Source of the DNA: Endomicrobiia bacterium
GTDB taxonomy: Bacteria; Elusimicrobiota; Endomicrobiia; PHAN01
NCBI GenBank assembly: GCA_030018875.1
Contig: JASEHK010000121.1
Coordinates: 1 to 5,042, forward strand
Length of the DNA stretch: 5,042 bases
Reading direction: 5' to 3'
Position 1 is the stretch's first letter, and every line of letters starts with the position of its first letter. Both the position numbers and the translations under genes were made by a program. The notes below the pieces were generated by a model. It searched no databases. It saw only the letters and a list, made by a program, of their open reading frames with translations, and was not told where the DNA came from. Positions 1-5,042 of this stretch are shown piece by piece.

Positions 1-108
1 GACAGAATAGCCCGCCTGAAAAACAGAGCATCCTCCTTAGTCGCCGCAGGCGACGGAGCGCGAAACGCCGCGCGATTCGCCGCGACGACTTCAAAACTCG
101 CCCGATAA
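1..108 (+). CDS. Partial CDS, C-terminal 35 residues of an unidentified protein
   Basis: Plus-strand frame 1 is open from the window edge to a TAA at 106-108. It encodes a helix-prone, Ala/Arg-rich tail that starts DRIARLKNRASS and ends TTSKLAR. Codon first positions are mostly purines, and GCC, GCG, GGC and GAC codons are frequent, as in the PPDK gene. This is why I prefer this frame to the arginine-rich alternatives on the minus strand. The fragment is too short to show a domain, so I do not recognise the protein. It would converge on NDK, with its stop inside the T-run side of the NDK terminator. What is seen is only an open, coding-like frame; the gene itself is inferred. Confidence 0.45.
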   Translation, partial: DRIARLKNRASSLVAAGDGARNAARFAATTSKLAR

Positions 109-144
109 AAAAGAAAAGCCGACGCTTGCTTTAAGCGCCGGCTT
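107..144 (-). terminator. Rho-independent terminator downstream of ndk
   Basis: On the minus strand, about 24 bp after the NDK stop, the arms AAGCCGGCGCTT (144-133) and AAGCGTCGGCTT (127-116) form a 12-bp stem with one G-U pair and a 5-nt loop. The stem is followed by TTCTTTTTT (115-107). This GC-rich stem with a U-rich tail is a classic intrinsic terminator, and it marks the end of the minus-strand transcript. On the plus strand the stem has no T-run after it, so it is probably a poor terminator for the convergent gene. Confidence 0.88.
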
Positions 145-167
145 AATAATGCTTCCGAATCAATCTT

Positions 168-683
168 TTACGCCCAAACTTTCTTTTCGACTTTCTCAAA
201 CACGACTTTCTTCGACGGATAAATCGCTTCGGTCAGATCGTCGGGATCAAACCACAACTTAATCTCGTATTCGGCCGACTCCGGCGACGACGAACAGTGC
301 GCCACGTTTTCAAAAACGCCCTTGGTCGTAACGCGACCGTAGGAACCTCTGATACTCGTGGCTTCGGCTTCTTCGGGATTCGTCGCTCCGACGATGTTTC
401 TTAATTTTTTTATCGCGTCTTCGCCGGTGTAGACCATCGCCATAACGCGGTCAAACGGCTCGCCGAAAAGATTGCCCTGGATATATTCTATCAATGAGTC
501 GTAAAACGCCTTGCCTTTGTGCTCGGCGTAGTGCCGCTCGGCAAGCTCGCGCGAGACCTTTATCATTTTAGCTCCGATGATCAGCAATCTGGCTGCGGAA
601 AGTTTTGTGATGACGTTTCCGGTCAGCGATTTTTTGATGCCGTCGGGTTTTATCAGAATGAGCGCGTGCTCCACTTTGGACAT
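168..683 (-). CDS. ndk: Nucleoside diphosphate kinase, long form with 7-residue insertion
   Basis: This cytosolic enzyme transfers the gamma phosphate from ATP to NDPs and dNDPs through a phosphohistidine. The 171-residue protein carries the family's catalytic set, matched by recall to human NDK numbering: K12 in IKPDGI, Y52, R95, T101 in GATNP, R112 in SIRGSYG, N126 and the active-site H129 in NVAHCSSS. Typical family members are about 140-155 residues. The extra length comes from about seven residues around 68-78 (IQGNLFGEPFD), where most members have a short SGPV turn, and from a lysine-rich C-terminal tail. The usual NxxHGSDS and IRGDF motifs read NVAHCSSS and IRGSY here, so two normally conserved aspartates are serines. 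The ATG at 683 is preceded by AAGGAG. The gene follows PPDK by 56 bp and is probably co-transcribed with it. The family assignment is secure; full activity is inferred from the intact catalytic residues. Confidence 0.95.
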   Translation of the reverse strand: MSKVEHALILIKPDGIKKSLTGNVITKLSAARLLIIGAKMIKVSRELAERHYAEHKGKAFYDSLIEYIQGNLFGEPFDRVMAMVYTGEDAIKKLRNIVGATNPEEAEATSIRGSYGRVTTKGVFENVAHCSSSPESAEYEIKLWFDPDDLTEAIYPSKKVVFEKVEKKVWA

Positions 684-693
684 AATCCTTATT

Positions 694-699
694 CTCCTT
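694..699 (-). promoter_or_regulatory. Ribosome binding site of ndk
   Basis: AAGGAG on the minus strand lies 10 nt before the NDK ATG. A second weaker AAGGAT (690-685) overlaps the spacer. It supports the ATG at 683 as an independent start, so NDK does not depend on readthrough from PPDK. Confidence 0.75.
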
Positions 700-720
700 G
701 TAATATCCCCATTGACGTTC

Positions 721-733
721 CCCTGACTCAGGG
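721..733. repeat. Perfect 13-bp palindrome CCCTGACTCAGGG in the PPDK-ndk gap
   Basis: Six-base arms CCCTGA and TCAGGG flank a single centre base, starting 6 nt after the PPDK stop. As RNA it could fold into a 5-bp CCCTG/CAGGG stem with a 3-nt loop. There is no T-run after it, so it is not a terminator. It could be a small mRNA structure between the two cistrons, a protein-binding dyad, or chance. Confidence 0.4.
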
Positions 734-739
734 CGCCGC

Positions 740-3493
740 TTATTTCTTCTTTTTTTTCGCGGCGTCTTCAACCACGACCTGAGCCGCGGCCAGCCGCGCT
801 ATCGGCACGCGGAAAGGCGAACAGGAAACATAGTTCATTCCGACTCGATGGCAGAACTTCACCGACTCAGGATCCCCGCCGTGCTCTCCGCATATTCCGA
901 TTTTGAGATTCTTGCGCGCCTTTCTGCCGCGCGCTATGGCTATTTTTATCAACTCTCCCACGCCCGTTTGGTCGAGCGTCTGGAACGGGTCATACTTGAG
1001 TATTCCTTTTTCGATATAGGCCGGCATAAAGGCCCCGATGTCGTCGCGGGAAAACCCAAACGACATCTGTGTGAGGTCGTTCGTGCCGAAACTAAAAAAC
1101 TCGGCCGGACCCGCGATGCTTTCGGCCATAAGGGCCGCGCGCGGGATTTCTATCATCGTTCCGACGAGAAGTTCGAGTTTCTTGAGGCCGTATTTGGCGA
1201 GCGCGTCCTTGTAAACTCTCTCTATTATTTCTCTCTGATGTTCTATCTCTTCGACGGCGCAAGTCACCGGAATCATTATTTCAGGCTTTACGGATTTTCC
1301 GTCTTTCGCGAGTTCGGCGGCGGCCTCGATGATCGCGCGGGCCTGCGTCTCGGTTATTTCCGGATACGTAACTCCCAGACGCACTCCGCGGTGTCCCATC
1401 ATCGGGTTGGATTCTCTTAAGGACGACGCGCGCTTTTCGAGAGCTTCGACGGAAATGCCCAAAGCCTCGGACAATTCCCGGATTTTTTCGGCTTGATGAG
1501 GAACGAACTCGTGGAGCGGAGGGTCAATAAGACGAATTGTAACGGGATGACCGGCCATCGCTTCGAGCGTCCCTTTGATGTCTTTCTTCATAAAAGGGAA
1601 AAGCTCGTCGAGCGCCTTCTTTCTTTCTTCGAGGGTCTTGGAAACTATCATTTTGCGAAGCAGGAAAAGCGCCTCGTCCGAGCCCTTTCCGTAAAACATG
1701 TGCTCTATGCGGAAAAGCCCTATGCCTTCGGCTCCCAGAGAGCGGGCGCGCGCGGCGTCATCGGGCGTGTCGGCATTTGTGCGGACGCCGAGTTTGCGGA
1801 CTTTGTCCGAGATGGCGAGGTAATCGCTGAGTATCTGATTTTCCTTGCTGGCATCAACCATCGGCAGACGGCCGGAATAGACATAACCTTTTGTGCCGTT
1901 GAGGGTGAGCCAGTCACCCTCCTTTATTGTTTCGCCTCCGACGGTAATGGTCTTAGCGGCGGCGTCTATATGCAGGGACGAACATCCGACGATGCAGCAC
2001 TTTCCCCAACCTCTGGCCACCAGAGCGGCGTGGGACGTCATTCCGCCGCGCGCGGTCAAAATGGCCACCGATGAGGACATTCCGTCCACATCTTCGGGGT
2101 TTGTCTCTTCGCGCGCCAGAACCACGGCCTTGCCTTCTTTTGCCCACTCGACGGCGGCCGCGGCCGTGAACACGACCTGGCCGGTCGCGCCTCCGGGTCC
2201 GGCGGGAAGACCTTTGGCCAGAACCTTGACGGTCTTCTCCGCGGCGGGGTCTACTATCGGGTGCAAAAGCTCGTCCAATTGCGACGGCGTCACGCGCGTG
2301 ACGGCCATCTCCTTGGTTATCAGCCCTTCTTTGTACATATCAAACGCCATCTTAACGGCGGCGGGGCCGTTTCTTTTTCCGACGCGGCATTGTAACATGA
2401 ATAGCCGCCCCTTCTCGATTGTGAATTCTATGTCCTGCATGTCGCGGTAGTGTTTTTCGAGGCGCTTCTGTATATCGAAGAGTTGCTTGTATGCCGCGGG
2501 CATTTTATCGGCAAGCGTGGCCTCTTGACGGTTGTGCTCGGAAGCGGAGTTTTCATTTATCGGAGCGGGGGTGCGTATACCGGCGACCACGTCCTCGCCC
2601 TGCGCGTTGATAAGATACTCGCCGTAAAAATGCGCGTCGCCATTTCCGGGGTTGCGGGTGAATGCGACGCCGGTGGCGGAATCCGCGCCCATATTGCCGA
2701 ACACCATCGCCTGAACGTTGACGGCGGTTCCCCAAATGTCCGGTATGTTTTCTATGCGGCGGTAAGCTATGGCCCGCTTGCCCTGCCACGATGAAAATAC
2801 CGCGCCGATGCCGCCCCAGAGCTGCTCCATCGCGTCGTCGGGGAAGGATTTACCCAGGACTTCCTTGATTTTTTTCTTGAATTGCTCGCAAAGCTCTTTT
2901 AAGTCCGCGGCGCTCAAATCGGTGTCGAGTTTCACGCCCTTTTTCTTTTTGCGCTCGCCGAGCATTCTGTCGAGTTGTTTTCTTATGCCCATATCGTCGG
3001 CGGGCTCTATGCCGGCGGCCTTCTCCATAACGACGTCGGCGTACATCATAATCAGGCGGCGGTAAGCGTCGTAGACGAAACGTTCGTTGCCGCCGGTCTC
3101 GCGGATGAGTCCGGGTATCGTGGCGGCGGTGAGGCCGACATTGAGGACGGTTTCCATCATTCCGGGCATTGACTTTCTGGCGCCGGAGCGCACAGAAACC
3201 AAAAGCGGGTCCGACGAATCGCCGAAGTTCTTGCCGAGCAGTTTTTCTATGCGCCCGAGCGCGGCTTTAAGCTGGCCATCCAATTCTTTGGGATATTTTT
3301 TGGCGTTTTTATAATAGTGCGCGCAGACCTCGGTCGTTATCGTGAATCCCGGAGGCACGGGCAGACGCAGTTTCGGATGACCCGCCATCTCAGCGAGGTT
3401 CGCGCCTTTTCCGCCCAGCAAATTCTTCATTGACTCATTGCCGTCGGCTTTGCCCCCGCCGAAAAAATAAACGAACTTTTTTGACTTAGCCAT
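740..3493 (-). CDS. ppdK: Pyruvate, phosphate dikinase (PPDK)
   Basis: PPDK reversibly converts ATP + pyruvate + Pi to AMP + PEP + PPi. In anaerobes it often runs towards pyruvate, gaining ATP from PEP and PPi. The 917-residue protein is slightly longer than the usual 870-900 and has all three domains. The ATP-grasp part (about 1-380) has GGKGANLAEM (27-36), SVRSGARKSMPGMMET (100-115) and QDIEF (353-357). The swivelling phosphohistidine domain (about 430-540) has GGMTSHAA with catalytic H488 and the regulatory-type T486. The PEP-binding barrel (about 550-905) has R595 in GLFRIEHMF, R654 in TIRLIDPPLHEF, E782 in GTMIEIPR, N805 in GTNDLTQ and the acid/base C868 in GICGEHGG. Deviations from the usual text are RIEH for RTEH and LQCR for LQTR, both beside catalytic positions and not at them. 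The tail ends in five lysines. The ATG at 3493 follows AAGGAG by 8 nt. No gene for a PPDK regulatory kinase/phosphatase is in view. Confidence 0.97.
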   Translation of the reverse strand: MAKSKKFVYFFGGGKADGNESMKNLLGGKGANLAEMAGHPKLRLPVPPGFTITTEVCAHYYKNAKKYPKELDGQLKAALGRIEKLLGKNFGDSSDPLLVSVRSGARKSMPGMMETVLNVGLTAATIPGLIRETGGNERFVYDAYRRLIMMYADVVMEKAAGIEPADDMGIRKQLDRMLGERKKKKGVKLDTDLSAADLKELCEQFKKKIKEVLGKSFPDDAMEQLWGGIGAVFSSWQGKRAIAYRRIENIPDIWGTAVNVQAMVFGNMGADSATGVAFTRNPGNGDAHFYGEYLINAQGEDVVAGIRTPAPINENSASEHNRQEATLADKMPAAYKQLFDIQKRLEKHYRDMQDIEFTIEKGRLFMLQCRVGKRNGPAAVKMAFDMYKEGLITKEMAVTRVTPSQLDELLHPIVDPAAEKTVKVLAKGLPAGPGGATGQVVFTAAAAVEWAKEGKAVVLAREETNPEDVDGMSSSVAILTARGGMTSHAALVARGWGKCCIVGCSSLHIDAAAKTITVGGETIKEGDWLTLNGTKGYVYSGRLPMVDASKENQILSDYLAISDKVRKLGVRTNADTPDDAARARSLGAEGIGLFRIEHMFYGKGSDEALFLLRKMIVSKTLEERKKALDELFPFMKKDIKGTLEAMAGHPVTIRLIDPPLHEFVPHQAEKIRELSEALGISVEALEKRASSLRESNPMMGHRGVRLGVTYPEITETQARAIIEAAAELAKDGKSVKPEIMIPVTCAVEEIEHQREIIERVYKDALAKYGLKKLELLVGTMIEIPRAALMAESIAGPAEFFSFGTNDLTQMSFGFSRDDIGAFMPAYIEKGILKYDPFQTLDQTGVGELIKIAIARGRKARKNLKIGICGEHGGDPESVKFCHRVGMNYVSCSPFRVPIARLAAAQVVVEDAAKKKKK
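749..755 (-). other. Candidate -1 slippery heptamer A AAA AAG at the end of PPDK
   Basis: The last PPDK codons before the stop read GCG AAA AAA AAG AAG AAA TAA, with a run of eight A on the mRNA (757-750). The heptamer A AAA AAG is in the phase needed for tandem -1 slippage, as in the known bacterial dnaX site. The -1 frame from G749 has 22 sense codons and no stop before the NDK ATG at 683, and that ATG is in this same frame. The small palindrome at 733-721 starts 15 nt downstream, farther than usual for a stimulator, and I see no strong internal Shine-Dalgarno upstream. The pattern is seen directly; function is speculative. Confidence 0.25.
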
Positions 3494-3521
3494 AAAACGT
3501 TCTCCTTTTTTGACTTTCTGA
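3494..3521 (-). other. 28-bp junction between the methyltransferase and PPDK genes
   Basis: Base composition changes here from AT-rich (methyltransferase side) to GC-richer (PPDK side). The gap holds the PPDK ribosome binding site. I see no hairpin terminator, direct repeat or convincing -35/-10 pair. PPDK is therefore either read from the methyltransferase transcript or has a promoter hidden in the 3' end of that gene. Confidence 0.6.
3502..3507 (-). promoter_or_regulatory. Ribosome binding site of PPDK
   Basis: AAGGAG lies 8 nt before the PPDK ATG, inside the A-rich stretch AAAAAAGGAGAACG. Motif and spacing are near-ideal and fix the start at 3493, which also matches the usual N-terminus of the family (the FVYFFGGG segment). 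Confidence 0.85.
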
Positions 3522-5042
3522 TTAAATGCTCTTGCTATAAGGCAACGACTTAATAAAATTTTCCATATATTTAAAGTCTGGTTTATCGTTTTTGGCGGGT
3601 AATTTAATTTTTATTTTTGTCATTCTTTCTTGACTGCATTTTCTACCATAGTTATATCTGTATTGCTCTAAATTCAAAATAGTTACCAAAAACATCGCGA
3701 TATATTTATTCATTTTGAATTTAGGTATTAATTTTTCTACATGATCACTTGCTGAAAATGGTAATGATTGATAAGAGCAATATCCCAAAACTGCACTATC
3801 CACTACTAAGACATCTCCTTCTTCTGAATAAAAATCATAAAATCCCTCAACGCCATTATTTGTTGCTTGTGTTGTAACAAAGGGGTATTTACCTTTCCCA
3901 TATTCCGCTAATTCTAAAAGAGGGGTTGTCTTGCTTCCTTGTATTTTGAATAAAGTCGTCATTTCAAAATTTTTCCAATTTGATATATTCAAACCAATTC
4001 TATTTTTTGAAAATGGAAGTTTAGAAACTTGCTCTGATAAACCATTACCTAATAAAAAAGTTACATAGTTTAATTGCGTTTGAATAAAGTCCTCGTCAGA
4101 TAATTTTGAATAATCGGTTTCCATGTATGCTTCTGCGCACCATTCATCATTTGCCGTAACTACTTTATTTGCACTAAAACCGGGTTCTTGCTTTCTGTTT
4201 AAAAAATAAGTTACCCACTTTTCTTTAATTTTTTCCCACTTTCCATAAACATCATATCTTCCCTGAATTTTTCGTTTCTCAAACCCATCATCTTTGTAAT
4301 AACCGAAATAGGTTTCTTTGTCTTTCGGATGAGTTTTATGTGCTGTAAAAATCATCACACAAGAAACAACATTAACGTCCGAATTAAAAAATAATTCATT
4401 CGGCATTGATAATACCGCTTCCAATGTATGTTTGTCTAAAAGTTTCCTTTTTAGCTCTAGAATTTTTCCGCTCGTAGCCAAAGCACTTTGCATGGGCACG
4501 ATAGCTACACATCTTCCGCCATCCACTAAACACTCCAAATTGTTCAATACAAACTCAAGCTCATCAGTGTCTTTTTTCTTGTCCCCTTTGTAAGGTGGGT
4601 TCAAAAAACCTACAGTGGGTTTTTTGGTCTTGATTGCGCTCATTATTTCTTCATCAAAACAATTGCCATTTATGATGTTTGTTTTGCCGTCTTGGTGAAT
4701 GTACATATTGGAAACAGCCAAAGCAAAAATATGGGCTTGATATTCTACACCGAACAACTGGCTTTTTTTAATCTCTTTAATTTTTTCCTGGTCGCCTTTT
4801 GCGTCTACAATCATTTTTTTCATGGCACTGATAAGGAAACCACCCGTGCCAGTGCAATTATCGTAAGCGATACTATTTTTATTAACTTGCGCCAAATCAG
4901 AAAACAACTCTGTAATGTGAGGCGGTGTAAGAACTATTCCTAAACCCTTGTCGCTATTTGCATAACGAAGAAATTCAATATACATTCGACCAAGCACATC
5001 ATAATATTTGTGTGTCTTAATGAATGAGTTTATATTATCATC
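3522..5042 (-). CDS. Partial N6-adenine DNA methyltransferase fused to a specificity (TRD) domain
   Basis: This is the 3' portion (506 residues) of a restriction-modification protein that would methylate adenine in a specific DNA site. The frame is open to the right edge. The GTG at 4997 looks like an internal valine, because the codons before it read NSFIKTHKYYD and continue smoothly into VLGRMYIEFLRYAN. Numbering from the edge, the HsdM-type domain shows TPPHITELF (39-47), SAM motif I DNCTGTGGF (61-69), GVE (98-100) and the catalytic NPPY (148-151). A linker follows, then from about 352 a single type I S-like target-recognition domain: NWKNFEMTTLFKIQGSK, VVDSAVLGYCSYQ, FSASDHV, YNYGRKCS and the terminal MENFIKSLPYS, which resembles BcgI-type specificity subunits. 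An M-S fusion suits a type IIG/IIB-like enzyme, possibly with a nuclease domain in the missing N-terminus, or a type I-like variant. Codon use is very AT-rich, unlike PPDK and NDK, suggesting horizontal transfer. Confidence 0.9.
   Translation of the reverse strand, partial: DDNINSFIKTHKYYDVLGRMYIEFLRYANSDKGLGIVLTPPHITELFSDLAQVNKNSIAYDNCTGTGGFLISAMKKMIVDAKGDQEKIKEIKKSQLFGVEYQAHIFALAVSNMYIHQDGKTNIINGNCFDEEIMSAIKTKKPTVGFLNPPYKGDKKKDTDELEFVLNNLECLVDGGRCVAIVPMQSALATSGKILELKRKLLDKHTLEAVLSMPNELFFNSDVNVVSCVMIFTAHKTHPKDKETYFGYYKDDGFEKRKIQGRYDVYGKWEKIKEKWVTYFLNRKQEPGFSANKVVTANDEWCAEAYMETDYSKLSDEDFIQTQLNYVTFLLGNGLSEQVSKLPFSKNRIGLNISNWKNFEMTTLFKIQGSKTTPLLELAEYGKGKYPFVTTQATNNGVEGFYDFYSEEGDVLVVDSAVLGYCSYQSLPFSASDHVEKLIPKFKMNKYIAMFLVTILNLEQYRYNYGRKCSQERMTKIKIKLPAKNDKPDFKYMENFIKSLPYSKSI

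Noticed and set aside
29..38. Strong Shine-Dalgarno-like TAAGGAGG followed by ATG on the minus strand
   Set aside because: There is no spacer between the motif and the ATG, and it lies after the NDK terminator within a better-supported plus-strand coding frame.
33..58. Hairpin with GTCGCC/GGCGAC stem and flanking CTCC/GGAG pairs
   Set aside because: It sits inside the probable plus-strand coding tail, has no T-run, and the 3-nt bulge makes it unremarkable in GC-rich sequence.
1..167. NDK frame remaining open after its stop to the window edge
   Set aside because: The stretch runs through the terminator, has no ATG, GTG or TTG start in that frame, and is best explained by chance.
568..771. 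Minus-strand frame of 67 codons spanning the PPDK-NDK boundary
   Set aside because: It overlaps both real genes in another frame, is arginine/lysine-rich nonsense, and has no family signature.
519..782. Plus-strand open frame ending in a phenylalanine run
   Set aside because: It is antisense to NDK and to the lysine tail of PPDK; the phenylalanines are the complement of the A-rich lysine codons.
848..3314. Several long plus-strand open frames opposite PPDK (such as 848-1420, 1493-2074, 1893-2450, 2450-2794)
   Set aside because: They are antisense to a well-conserved PPDK, show no recognisable domain, and arise from its GC-biased codon positions.
4692..4943. Plus-strand open frame of 83 codons
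   Set aside because: It is antisense to the methyltransferase motif I region, which is clearly coding on the minus strand.
4995..4997. GTG as the start codon of the methyltransferase
   Set aside because: The frame continues open to the window edge with family-like residues before it (KYYD then VLGRMY), so this is an internal valine.
1..5042. tRNA, rRNA, CRISPR array, insertion sequence, attachment site
   Set aside because: No cloverleaf, repeat-spacer pattern, transposase or terminal inverted repeats were seen on either strand.

Overview
The window reads as bacterial chromosome with three genes in a row on the minus strand. From right to left these are a partial DNA methyltransferase/specificity fusion (3522 to beyond 5042), pyruvate phosphate dikinase (PPDK, 740-3493) and nucleoside diphosphate kinase (NDK, 168-683). 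A hairpin-plus-T-run terminator at about 107-144 closes the row. The left edge (1-108) probably holds the last 35 codons of a convergent plus-strand gene. The organism cannot be named from this sequence. A glycolytic-type PPDK beside an elongated NDK would suit an anaerobe from an Elusimicrobiota/Omnitrophota-like lineage, but that is a low-confidence guess.

The PPDK-NDK part is moderately GC-rich (sample line 3181-3240: 37 of 60 bases G/C) and looks like native core metabolism. PPDK interconverts PEP + AMP + PPi and pyruvate + ATP + Pi. NDK spreads the gamma phosphate of ATP over the other NTPs and dNTPs. The genes are 56 bp apart with no terminator between them, so they are probably one transcript.

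The right third is sharply different. The methyltransferase gene is very AT-rich (sample line 4201-4260: 15 of 60 G/C), and the change falls at the 28-bp gap before the PPDK start. This suggests a horizontally acquired restriction-modification gene sitting directly upstream of a housekeeping gene. The methyltransferase frame runs off the right edge with no stop, so its N-terminus and any partner subunits lie outside the window.

The most unusual observation is at the PPDK-NDK boundary. PPDK ends in an A-rich lysine tail containing the heptamer A AAA AAG in the correct phase for -1 slippage. The -1 frame from there is open through the whole intergenic region and enters NDK in frame. It may be coincidence, but it predicts a PPDK-NDK fusion product that can be tested.
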